8,242 bases of DNA, from positions 1 to 8,242 of the forward strand of contig URFJ01000086.1 of the NCBI GenBank assembly GCA_900547135.1, written 5' to 3'. Below, in pieces: positions 1 through 6,575 of this stretch. Both the position numbers and the translations under genes were made by a program. Positions within the stretch are counted from its first letter, which is position 1. The number at the start of each line of letters is the position of its first letter. A model generated the notes under the pieces. It searched no databases and was not told where the DNA came from. It saw nothing but the letters and a program-made list of their open reading frames with translations. This stretch comes from an uncultured Eubacteriales bacterium (GTDB lineage Bacteria > Bacillota > Clostridia > Christensenellales > CAG-138).

Positions 1-1
1 G

Positions 2-601
2 TCATATATACCATATCTGGTGTGTGAGAACCCGTATACGGTGATTGGAGAAAGGCGCAGCGTATGGTACCTACAGGGGTTCATGTACGATTACCACAGC
101 GGCTTAACAGCAACGCACGACTATTCATCGCCGTGGTATGCCTGGCCGTTTACATTCAGACCTGTATGGTATTATGTAAAGTACTTTGCTTCTGGAATCA
201 GGGGTACCATATCGGCGTTTGGCAACCCCGCCGTATGGTGGGTATGCAGCGCATTGACCATTGCGTTTATAGTAATGCTTGTTTTGAACAAGCTTAAGGG
301 CAGGGGCGCCTTTATAACAACGGTTGGGATAGGAGCAAACTTCCTTCCATGGGTGCTCGTAACCAGATGCACGTTTGCGTACCATTTCTTTGCAACGGTA
401 CCCTTCATAATATTTGCGGCCGTGTACGTGCTGAAATATTTCGAGGACCGAAACCCGAAGCTTGCCCCTGTTAAGTGGATATGGCTCTGTGTGGCTGTGG
501 TGCTGTTTGCAATGTTCTATCCGGTCATATCCGGTGTTCCCGTGTCAACCAATTATATAAAATGGCTCATGTGGTTACCGGGATGGACCTTTTTAGGTTG
601 A
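2..601 (+). CDS. PMT-family (GT39-like) membrane glycosyltransferase, C-terminal part
   Basis: The reading frame is already open at the window edge, so the start codon and the N-terminal catalytic half lie outside; 199 residues are visible, ending in TGA. The sequence matches the C-terminal part of dolichyl-phosphate-mannose-protein mannosyltransferase-like enzymes: a YHSGLTATHDYSSPWY stretch, then WPFTFRPVWYY, then GNPAVWW, LPWVLVTRCTFAYHFF, and a final FYPVISG and WLPGWTF. Counting from the codon at base 20, four hydrophobic segments fall near residues 70-90, 99-115, 120-139 and 151-170, as expected for the four-helix C-terminal membrane domain of the family. Such enzymes transfer a sugar from a polyprenyl-phosphate carrier to an acceptor (protein or envelope polymer) on the outer side of the membrane. 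Donor and acceptor cannot be read here, and the catalytic Asp/Glu residues expected in the missing N-terminal half are not visible. A GtrA-family gene follows after 14 bases, probably in the same operon. Family call is confident; substrate is unknown. Confidence 0.88.
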   Translation, partial: SYIPYLVCENPYTVIGERRSVWYLQGFMYDYHSGLTATHDYSSPWYAWPFTFRPVWYYVKYFASGIRGTISAFGNPAVWWVCSALTIAFIVMLVLNKLKGRGAFITTVGIGANFLPWVLVTRCTFAYHFFATVPFIIFAAVYVLKYFEDRNPKLAPVKWIWLCVAVVLFAMFYPVISGVPVSTNYIKWLMWLPGWTFLG

Positions 602-615
602 TTTTGAGGTGATAT

Positions 616-1098
616 ATGGAAGTAAAAAGCAAAAAGAATTTTATACAGTTTATAAAGTTCGCTCTTGTAGGCATAATGAATACCATTATCGATTTTGGGG
701 TATACACGGTTCTTGTATCGTTTACAGGTACTCATTACGCAATAGCGCAGGCAATCTCATATACATGCGGGCTTCTTAACAGCTACCTGTTTAATACGGT
801 GTGGACGTTCAGAGAGGAGCGTCAGCGCAACGCCAGGGAGTTTCTGCTGTTTGTGGCCGTAAACATAGCCACACTGCTTGTTTCCATTGGCATTCTCTAT
901 GTGTTTAGAAACTTTATATTCCCCCAAGGGAACTCTGTAACCCACTGGATGGTGAACGGTTTCCTAGGTGGTTTCATCACTACGGAGAGTAAGGCCATTG
1001 AAATTTTAAGCAAACTTATAGCTACGCCGATTACAATTATATTAAACTTTCTTGGAAATAAAATATTTGTATTTTGTAAAGGCACTGGAAAAAATTGA
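616..1098 (+). CDS. GtrA-family membrane protein, putative polyprenyl-phosphate-sugar flippase
   Basis: This is a complete 160-residue protein of the usual GtrA length, starting at ATG with a GAGGTG ribosome binding site (605-610) five bases upstream. Family signatures are clear: FIKFALVGIMNTIIDFGVY at residues 12-30 forms the first helix, GLLNSYLFNTVWTFR (52-66) ends the second, and ILNFLGNKIFVF (142-153) is the typical last helix. Hydrophobic segments lie near 11-31, 39-59, 74-96 and 130-150, so it is a small four-helix integral membrane protein. A lysine-rich N-terminus suggests a cytoplasmic start. GtrA/GtcA proteins are associated with flipping undecaprenyl-phosphate-linked sugars for glycosylation of O-antigen, teichoic acid or other envelope polymers. 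The loop at about residues 100-128 (PQGNSVTHWMVNGFLGGFITTES) is longer than in many short homologues. The adjacent PMT-type transferase supports a donor-supply role; that pairing is inference from position and family. Confidence 0.9.
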   Translation: MEVKSKKNFIQFIKFALVGIMNTIIDFGVYTVLVSFTGTHYAIAQAISYTCGLLNSYLFNTVWTFREERQRNAREFLLFVAVNIATLLVSIGILYVFRNFIFPQGNSVTHWMVNGFLGGFITTESKAIEILSKLIATPITIILNFLGNKIFVFCKGTGKN

Positions 1099-1118
1099 AT
1101 ACCTAAGAACTATAATAC

Positions 1119-1148
1119 TTGACGGGTCAGCTTCAGACGATTTATACT
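1119..1148 (+). promoter_or_regulatory. Candidate sigma-A promoter, TTGACG-N18-TATACT
   Basis: The -35 hexamer TTGACG (1119-1124) matches five of six consensus bases, and the -10 hexamer TATACT (1143-1148) also matches five of six, with an 18-base spacer. Initiation would be expected around 1155, almost exactly where the 12-bp hairpin at 1158-1187 begins. The nearest downstream gene start is about 480 bases away, so the transcript would have a very long leader for comM or be a separate short RNA. The call rests on motif match alone. Confidence 0.4.
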
Positions 1149-1157
1149 TGTAGTATC

Positions 1158-1187
1158 GGCCTCATGGTTAGCAAGAACCATGGGGCC
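1158..1187 (+). terminator. Strong 12-bp hairpin after the GtrA gene; possible terminator without a U-tract
   Basis: The left arm GGCCTCATGGTT (1158-1169) pairs with AACCATGGGGCC (1176-1187) around the 6-base loop AGCAAG, with one G-U wobble when read on the + strand. A small inverted repeat, ATACT-TGT-AGTAT (1144-1156), abuts it on the left and overlaps the candidate -10 box. It lies 60 bases after the GtrA stop codon, a plausible place for transcription to end. However, no run of T follows on the + strand, and none on the minus strand, so intrinsic termination is doubtful. Alternatives are a 5' structure on an RNA made from the adjacent promoter, or an mRNA-stabilising 3' hairpin. The structure is clear; its role is not. 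Confidence 0.35.
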
Positions 1188-1584
1188 TGCTCATTATAAT
1201 CAAAAAGTTTTGAATTAACATAAAATCTTAAAGATAGCAAAACTGCACGCGCGTATTCACTTATCCGAAAAAACGCTTGCATATTTAACCTTAATTGGAT
1301 TATCATTTAAAGGAGTTCATTGGAGGTACCTAAGCTGCTGGCTGCTTCTCTATCTTATATTGAATTGACCCGTTTTAACGCCGAAAGAATGGCCGTGATA
1401 TATTTGCATACTAGATATGATTATCCGACCATTGGCAGGATTATTTTCTGAGTTAAAACAATTCAATCCCTGTCTGTTCGTGATGGAAATTACTTATTGC
1501 GTACATTTTCATCAGTCTCATATTTTAGCCTTATTCAGGCGGCGGAATAGCCGTATTTCCCCTTTTATCGCAATAGAGATAAAT

Positions 1585-1615
1585 TTGAAAAACATAAACA
1601 AGATGAGCATAAAAT
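1585..1615 (+). promoter_or_regulatory. Weak candidate promoter upstream of comM
   Basis: TTGAAA (1585-1590) matches five of six -35 bases. It is followed by CATAAA at 1608-1613 (four of six, 17-base spacer) or TAAAAT at 1610-1615 (five of six, 19-base spacer). It lies 22 bases before the comM start codon, leaving room only for a short leader that includes GGAG at 1623-1626. In an A+T-rich stretch such matches arise easily by chance. Confidence 0.28.
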
Positions 1616-1637
1616 TTTTAATGGAGTGGTGTAAAGA

Positions 1638-3164
1638 ATGTTGGGAAGCGTTTTAAGCTATGGACTTAACGGTATAAAGGGATATCCGGTGAATGTGGAG
1701 GTCAACTCAACGGATGGCATGCCGGCATATGAAACGGTAGGCCTTCCTGATATGGCTGTAAGAGAATCAAAGGAGCGGATACGCTCGGCAATAGCAAACT
1801 CTGGCTTTCCTCCTGTTACGGGACGTATCACGGTTAATCTAGCTCCTGCAGACACAAAAAAGATCGGTTCGATATACGACCTGCCGATAGCACTCGGCAT
1901 TTTGGCTGCACAGGGCCTAATAGACAATATAAAGCTTCAGGATCATATGGTTGCGGGAGAGCTGGCGCTTAGCGGAGAGGTTCGGGGCATATGTGGCGTG
2001 CTGCCCATGGTGATAGACGCATTTTCAAAAGGGATTAAAAATATGGTTCTTCCAAAGGCTAACGCAGCTGAGGCGTCATATATAGCCGGAACAAAAATAA
2101 TAGCTGTCGATTCCCTGAACGATGCTGTAGGTTACCTGCGCGGCGATAAGCGCATAAATCCATACGTTCCCAAGGTTTGGAACGCGCAGATGTGCAAATA
2201 CAACGTCGATTTTTCGGAGATCAAAGGGCAGCATGGCGCAAAACGGGCGGCGGAAATCGCGGCTGCCGGAGGACATAACCTGCTGCTTATCGGCTCGCCT
2301 GGATCAGGTAAAACGATGATAGCAAAACGAATGCCCACAATACTTCCAAGCCTTACGTTTGAAGAGGCTTTGGAAATAACGAAGATTCACTCGGTGGTGG
2401 AATTGATCGACAATGAAAAGGGATTAACCACACAACGGCCATTCAGGTATCCGCATCATTCCGCGTCAACGGTCTCGCTTGTCGGCGGGGGACAAAACGC
2501 TATGCCTGGAGAGATTAGCCTTGCGCACAGGGGTGTTTTGTTTATGGACGAATTCCCAGAATTCCGAAAGGACGTTTTGGAGGCCCTGCGCCAGCCGCTT
2601 GAGGATGGAGAAATCAAAATTTCGCGCGCAGCGGCCAAATCCACCTATCCGGCAGACTTTATGCTGATTGCGGCTATGAATCCATGTCCTTGCGGATATT
2701 ACGGATCAAGGACAAAGAAATGCAGGTGTACGCCGAATCAAATACAGCGTTATCAGCAGCGCATAAGCGGCCCAATGCTTGACAGGATAGATATGCATGT
2801 CGAGATGTCCGATGTGGGATATAAGGAACTATCCTCCAGCGACATGGGCGAGACATCGGCTGAAATACAGCGGAGAGTTAACCGTGCACGTGGGATTCAG
2901 CGCGAACGATACAGGGGTGATAGCATTATTTGCAATTCACAGCTAAACGATAGGAACCTTATAAAGTATTGCCGACTGGACATTTCATCGGCAAAAATTA
3001 TTGAAGCAGCTATGAATAGGATGAACCTAACCGCGAGAGCTTACGGCCGTTTGCTGAAAGTGGCCAGAACCATTGCCGATCTGGCTGGCGCCGATGTTAT
3101 AGGCGCCGATCATATCTCAGAAGCAGTTCAGTACAGGAGCATTGAAGGCAAGTACTGGCGTTAA
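1638..3164 (+). CDS. comM: ComM/YifB-family AAA+ ATPase (Mg-chelatase ChlI-like)
   Basis: This 508-residue protein is of normal family length. Residues 1-170 form the N-terminal Lon-protease-like ChlI domain (VNVEVNSTDGMPAYETVGLPD at 18-38; GRITVNLAPAD and YDLPIALGILA at 62-90). The AAA+ core follows: GQHGAKRAAEIAAAGGHNLL (197-216), Walker A GSPGSGKT (219-226), Walker B VLFMDEF (300-306), and MNPCPCGYYG with a second pair CRC, placing four cysteines at 350, 352, 362 and 364 as in the family. The LDRID arginine-finger region is at 381-385. The C-terminal helical part has ARAYGRLLKVARTIADLAG (467-485), the sensor-2 region. In Gram-negative transformable bacteria ComM is a hexameric helicase that promotes branch migration of incoming DNA. 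The role in Firmicutes is less settled, but adjacency to dprA supports a DNA-uptake or recombination role. It is not a true magnesium chelatase subunit. The ATG at 1638 is preceded by GGAGTGG (1623-1629). Confidence 0.95.
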   Translation: MLGSVLSYGLNGIKGYPVNVEVNSTDGMPAYETVGLPDMAVRESKERIRSAIANSGFPPVTGRITVNLAPADTKKIGSIYDLPIALGILAAQGLIDNIKLQDHMVAGELALSGEVRGICGVLPMVIDAFSKGIKNMVLPKANAAEASYIAGTKIIAVDSLNDAVGYLRGDKRINPYVPKVWNAQMCKYNVDFSEIKGQHGAKRAAEIAAAGGHNLLLIGSPGSGKTMIAKRMPTILPSLTFEEALEITKIHSVVELIDNEKGLTTQRPFRYPHHSASTVSLVGGGQNAMPGEISLAHRGVLFMDEFPEFRKDVLEALRQPLEDGEIKISRAAAKSTYPADFMLIAAMNPCPCGYYGSRTKKCRCTPNQIQRYQQRISGPMLDRIDMHVEMSDVGYKELSSSDMGETSAEIQRRVNRARGIQRERYRGDSIICNSQLNDRNLIKYCRLDISSAKIIEAAMNRMNLTARAYGRLLKVARTIADLAGADVIGADHISEAVQYRSIEGKYWR

Positions 3165-3177
3165 GCCGCAATGCGGC
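3165..3177 (+). other. Short GC-rich hairpin directly after the comM stop codon
   Basis: GCCGC (3165-3169) and GCGGC (3173-3177) form a perfect 5-bp stem with a 3-base loop, starting at the base after the comM TAA. No T-run follows, so it is unlikely to be a full intrinsic terminator. It may slow 3' exonucleases or simply be chance. The rest of the 140-base gap to dprA holds no recognised element. Confidence 0.3.
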
Positions 3178-3288
3178 CGTTACGTTAGAAGCTGAGCGGG
3201 AAAGACCATTGAATATCGGGTGTTAGTAACGCTCATCATACAGGCGAAAATGGACGCTGAAAAAATGCTTAGCCACTTACACTGATAC

Positions 3289-3296
3289 AAGGAGGT
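3289..3296 (+). promoter_or_regulatory. Consensus ribosome binding site of dprA
   Basis: AAGGAGGT is an exact match to the anti-Shine-Dalgarno complement and ends eight bases before the ATG at 3305, fixing that start. It is the strongest ribosome binding site in the window. Confidence 0.85.
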
Positions 3297-3304
3297 AAAA
3301 CGAA

Positions 3305-4423
3305 ATGAAGATATACAGCAAAGAGGAAAGGTATTGGATATGGCTAAATAAAATGCTAGGTTCTGGATATGCCAGGTTTCACAACGTGGCACAGGAATAC
3401 GGAGGACCAGAGGGGGTATTCAATGCTGCGAAATGCGGAAAGCTTGATATAAGATCCCCACTGAACGAGGGAAACGTAAAATTTATACAGAAAAACGCAA
3501 CGGAGGGCTTTATCGACGGCTATATAGAAGACCTAAATAATGAAGCTATAGAAGTTACAACCCCTATAAGCGAAGATTACCCGTTTTTGTTGTCCGAGAT
3601 TTACGACCCTCCTACGGTGTTGTTTTATAAGGGCACTATTAAGAGGGAATTGATGCTGTCTATAGCTGTAATCGGAGCGCGCAAATGTACTGATTATGGA
3701 CGGCGTGTTGCGTTCACGCTTTCAAGGCAGCTGGCGGATCAGGGTGTATGCGTAGTATCCGGGCTGGCATATGGAATAGACGGCGAGGCGTCAAGAGGTG
3801 CGCTTGCTAGTATAAGGAGCGATTATCCGACGATTGCGGTGCTTGGTACAGGTGTTGATGTTGTTTATCCAACTCAAAACAGGCCGATATACGATGCAGT
3901 GGCAGAGCGTGGGGCGGTGGTGTCCGAGTTTCCTCCCGGTACACAGGCAATGCCGGGAAATTTTCCAAGGAGAAACAGAGTAATAAGCGGGCTGTCAAAG
4001 GGGATCGTGGTTGTGGAAGCAAGGGAGAAAAGCGGCACGCTCATAACGGTAAACCACGCGCTGGATCAGGGACGGGATATTTTCAGCGTTCCTGGGAGGT
4101 TAACGGATCCATCGTGCAGGGGAACAAATAATTTAATCAGGCGCGCAATGGCTAAGCCTGTATTTGGAATAAACGACATACTCGAAGAATACGGTATCCC
4201 ATTATCTGATAAACCCGACGCAAGACCAGCAAGGGATATCAGACAGACGCTTGACGGAGAGCGCGCTGTAATATATGATTTACTTAAAGATGGTGATAAA
4301 ACCTTTGACGAGTTGTGTGAATCAATGTCAATAGAGGCGGGAGCTCTTAATACCATCTTGACAGAATTGGAGTTTTCAAGAATAATAATTCAGACCCCAG
4401 GAAGGGTATTCAGCATTAGGTAG
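3305..4423 (+). CDS. dprA: DNA-processing protein DprA (Smf)
   Basis: The 372-residue protein has the complete three-part layout of longer DprA proteins. An N-terminal helical SAM-like region covers about residues 5-75 (YWIWLNKMLGSGYARF). The Rossmann-like core follows: VIGARKCTDYG (122-132), SGLAYGID (152-159), VLGTGVDVVYP (179-189), SEFPPG (207-212), FPRRNRVISGLS (220-231), KSGTLITVNHALDQG (242-256) and FSVPG (260-264). A C-terminal winged-helix domain lies at about 313-372. DprA binds single-stranded DNA, displaces SSB and loads RecA during transformation; many non-competent bacteria keep it, so the gene alone does not prove competence. One oddity: the usual GIDxxAHxGAL motif reads GIDGEASRGAL, with Ser163 where His is typical. 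The core also has a slightly long SIRSDYP loop after that. topA starts 40 bases after the TAG, so the two are likely co-transcribed. Confidence 0.97.
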   Translation: MKIYSKEERYWIWLNKMLGSGYARFHNVAQEYGGPEGVFNAAKCGKLDIRSPLNEGNVKFIQKNATEGFIDGYIEDLNNEAIEVTTPISEDYPFLLSEIYDPPTVLFYKGTIKRELMLSIAVIGARKCTDYGRRVAFTLSRQLADQGVCVVSGLAYGIDGEASRGALASIRSDYPTIAVLGTGVDVVYPTQNRPIYDAVAERGAVVSEFPPGTQAMPGNFPRRNRVISGLSKGIVVVEAREKSGTLITVNHALDQGRDIFSVPGRLTDPSCRGTNNLIRRAMAKPVFGINDILEEYGIPLSDKPDARPARDIRQTLDGERAVIYDLLKDGDKTFDELCESMSIEAGALNTILTELEFSRIIIQTPGRVFSIR

Positions 4424-4451
4424 GGCGGCTTAACGGCCTAATCGCCGATTC

Positions 4452-4457
4452 GGAGGT
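4452..4457 (+). promoter_or_regulatory. Ribosome binding site deciding the topA start
   Basis: GGAGGT ends six bases before ATG 4464 and only three bases before the adjoining in-frame TTG at 4461. The spacing favours ATG 4464, giving a protein that begins MSKLVIVESPTKAKT, as type IA topoisomerases normally do. Confidence 0.75.
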
Positions 4458-4463
4458 AGTTTG

Positions 4464-6575
4464 ATGTCAAAACTTGTTATTGTGGAATCGCCCACAAAGG
4501 CAAAGACCATAGGAAAATTTCTGGGCAATGGCTACAAGGTGGTTGCCTCTAACGGACATGTACGCGATCTGCCCAAGAGCCAGCTCGGCGTGGATGTAGA
4601 ACACGATTTTGCGCCCAAATACATAACCTTAAGAGGACGCGGCGACGTGCTTGACAAGATCAGAAAGGAGGCAAAATCAGCGGATAAAATATATCTTGCA
4701 ACGGACCCTGATAGGGAGGGAGAGGCTATATCTTGGCACCTTGCCCATGTTTTGAAACTGGACGAGGAGTCCGAGTGCAGAATCGTATTTAACGAAATAA
4801 CCTCAAACGCGGTGAAGCGGTCGATAACTGCCCCGCGGCCAATAGATATAAACCTTGTGGACGCCCAGCAGGCCCGCAGGGTTTTAGATAGGCTTGTAGG
4901 CTACAAGATAAGCCCGGTTCTATGGGCTAAGGTGCGGCGGGGCCTTTCTGCCGGACGCGTGCAATCTGTTGCAACCAGAATCCTGTGTGAGCGGGAACAG
5001 GAAATATTGGACTTCGTACCCCAGGAGTATTGGACTATAACGGCCTTTCTTAAGGATCCAAAGCGCAAAAAGCTGATCGAAAGCAAGTTTTACGGCTACA
5101 ATGGCAAGAAGACTGAGATAAAAAACCAAGAAGAAGCCATGAGGGTGGTCGGGCTTTCAAAGGGAAATGATTTCACTGTAAGTGACGTGAAAAAGGCGGA
5201 GAAGCTGCGCCACGCGCCCCCGCCCTTTACTACCAGCAGCATGCAGCAGGAAGCGTCAAGAAAGCTTGGGTTTACCACGCAGCACACAATGCTTGTAGCT
5301 CAGCAGCTTTACGAAGGAATTGACGTTCAGGGGCAGGGCGCCACAGGTCTTATAACCTATATTAGAACCGATTCGGTAAGGATATCAAAGGAAGCGCAGG
5401 AAGACGCCTTAAAATATATAGCTTCTACATATGGAAATCCATATGTGCCGGCTACCCCAAATTTCTATAAGGGGAGATCCAGCGCACAGGACGCGCATGA
5501 GGCGATAAGGCCCGCCAATTTGAAGCTTACTCCGCAGATGATAAAGGGGTCGCTTTCCGCTCCTCAATATAAACTCTATAAATTGATATTTGAGAGATTT
5601 GTAGCAAGCCAAATGTCAGAGCAGCGCGTAGAAAACTGCACCGTTACCTTTGATGTCAACGGATGCACCTATAAATCTAACGGAACTAAAGTTCTATTCA
5701 ATGGCTATACTGCTGTATATACCGAGGGAAAGGATGAAGTAGAGCAAAAGGAGATAGTGCTTCCTGAGCTAAGCGTGGGCAGTATATTCACTCCAGACAG
5801 AATCGAGCCGGAACAGAAGTTCACTTCACCGCCTCCGCGTTACACTGAGGCTTCTTTGGTAAAGCTTCTGGAGGAGAAGGGCATAGGAAGGCCAAGCACA
5901 TTCTCTCCAACTATATCGACAATTATTGCAAGGGGTTATGTGCGCCGTGAGAAGAAACAGCTGATCCCCACTGAACTTGGGTTTGTCGTAACCCAACTTA
6001 TGAAGGAGCATTTCGGAGACATTGTCGATATGCAGTTTACAGCTGATATGGAGGAGAAGCTGGATAAGGTTGAGGAGGGCGAGCAGCAATGGACGCAGAT
6101 AGTAAAGGCTTTTTATGATCCTTTCATACTCACAGTAGAACGCGCTTCTGAAACTATAGAAAAGATTAAGATACCTGACGAGCCTTCGGACATACCATGC
6201 GATAAGTGCGGCGCAATGATGGTGTATAAGATGGGAAGGTACGGCAGGTTCCTGGCTTGCCCCAACTATCCAGAGTGCAAGAATACAAAACCGATAATTG
6301 AAAGGATAGACGTGCCATGCCCTAAATGCGGGGCATCGCTCATTAAGCGAAAATCCAAGCGCGGAAAGGTATTTTATGGATGCGAGAAGTATCCTGAATG
6401 TGATTTTGTCGCATGGGATAAACCTGTAAATAAAAAGTGCACGAAATGCGGCTCTATAATGGTAACCCGATTTGGCAAGAATTTCTGCTCAAACAAGGAT
6501 TGCGAGAATTCGACTACACGCAAGCATCCTGCAAAACAGGAGGAGCAAACGCAAAAGGGTGACTCCAATGAATGA
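4464..6575 (+). CDS. topA: DNA topoisomerase I (type IA, omega protein)
   Basis: TopA relaxes negatively supercoiled DNA by passing one strand through a transient single-strand break, without ATP. The 703-residue protein is of typical Firmicutes length. The N-terminal Toprim domain shows IVESPTKAKTI (6-16, catalytic Glu9) and DPDREGE (81-87). The topoisomerase core includes ARRVLDRLVGYKISPVLW (137-154), GLSAGRVQSVA (160-170), and GLITYIRTDS (295-304), where Tyr299 is the expected nucleophile forming the 5'-phosphotyrosine link. HEAIRP is at 345-350 and RYTEASLVKLLEEKGIGRPST at 459-479. Three C-terminal zinc ribbons follow: Cys579/582/599/605, Cys619/622/640/646 and Cys659/662/675/680. All key residues are present. 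The gene overlaps trmFO by eight bases (6568-6575), so translation of the two is probably coupled, as seen with this gene pair in many Firmicutes. Confidence 0.98.
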   Translation: MSKLVIVESPTKAKTIGKFLGNGYKVVASNGHVRDLPKSQLGVDVEHDFAPKYITLRGRGDVLDKIRKEAKSADKIYLATDPDREGEAISWHLAHVLKLDEESECRIVFNEITSNAVKRSITAPRPIDINLVDAQQARRVLDRLVGYKISPVLWAKVRRGLSAGRVQSVATRILCEREQEILDFVPQEYWTITAFLKDPKRKKLIESKFYGYNGKKTEIKNQEEAMRVVGLSKGNDFTVSDVKKAEKLRHAPPPFTTSSMQQEASRKLGFTTQHTMLVAQQLYEGIDVQGQGATGLITYIRTDSVRISKEAQEDALKYIASTYGNPYVPATPNFYKGRSSAQDAHEAIRPANLKLTPQMIKGSLSAPQYKLYKLIFERFVASQMSEQRVENCTVTFDVNGCTYKSNGTKVLFNGYTAVYTEGKDEVEQKEIVLPELSVGSIFTPDRIEPEQKFTSPPPRYTEASLVKLLEEKGIGRPSTFSPTISTIIARGYVRREKKQLIPTELGFVVTQLMKEHFGDIVDMQFTADMEEKLDKVEEGEQQWTQIVKAFYDPFILTVERASETIEKIKIPDEPSDIPCDKCGAMMVYKMGRYGRFLACPNYPECKNTKPIIERIDVPCPKCGASLIKRKSKRGKVFYGCEKYPECDFVAWDKPVNKKCTKCGSIMVTRFGKNFCSNKDCENSTTRKHPAKQEEQTQKGDSNE
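6554..6560 (+). promoter_or_regulatory. Ribosome binding site deciding the trmFO start inside topA
   Basis: AAAGGGTGA within the 3' end of topA includes AAGGGTG (6554-6560), seven bases before ATG 6568. It fixes the trmFO start at MNDVAVIGAG. An in-frame GTG about 96 bases upstream would add 32 residues encoded by the topA zinc-ribbon region, which is not credible. Confidence 0.6.

Larger units (their letters stand above)
1099..1637. other. 539-base intergenic region without a supported gene
   Basis: I see no convincing coding sequence here on either strand. The stretch is richer in A+T than its flanks and separates the glycosylation pair from the comM-dprA-topA-trmFO block. It holds a promoter-like pair (1119-1148), a strong hairpin (1158-1187), a purine-rich AAAGGAG at about 1309-1315 with no good start codon after it, and a weaker promoter candidate before comM (1585-1615). 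An open frame of 79 codons from ATG 1417 runs into the comM start, but it lacks a ribosome binding site and resembles no family I know. No tRNA, T-box, or riboswitch signature was recognised. A decayed gene or a small RNA remains possible. Confidence 0.6.

Noticed and set aside
1309..1332. AAAGGAG followed by GGAGG, resembling a doubled ribosome binding site
   Set aside because: No ATG, GTG or TTG at suitable spacing opens a frame of meaningful length, so it appears to be chance purine-rich sequence.
1453..1521. Minus-strand frame reading MRLMKMYAISNFHHEQ, reminiscent of a metallophosphoesterase N-terminus
   Set aside because: It stops after 22 codons, the likeness covers only a few residues, and the following frames show no continuation, so a pseudogene claim is not supportable.
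1540..1553. Small hairpin CGGC-N6-GCCG followed by a pyrimidine-rich run
   Set aside because: A four-base stem with a six-base loop is too weak to call a terminator, and there is no gene just upstream for it to terminate.
1417..1656. 79-codon open frame on the + strand ahead of comM
   Set aside because: It has no ribosome binding site before ATG 1417, resembles no family I recognise, and runs 19 bases into the certain comM gene in another frame. Its composition looks like noncoding A+T-rich DNA.
4461..4463. TTG as the topA start codon
   Set aside because: The adjoining ATG at 4464 has better spacing from GGAGGT and gives the standard TopA N-terminus.
6472..6567. Longer trmFO start giving 32 extra N-terminal residues
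   Set aside because: The extension would be out-of-frame translation of the topA zinc-ribbon region. The FAD-binding GxGxxG motif normally lies within the first 15 residues, which ATG 6568 provides.
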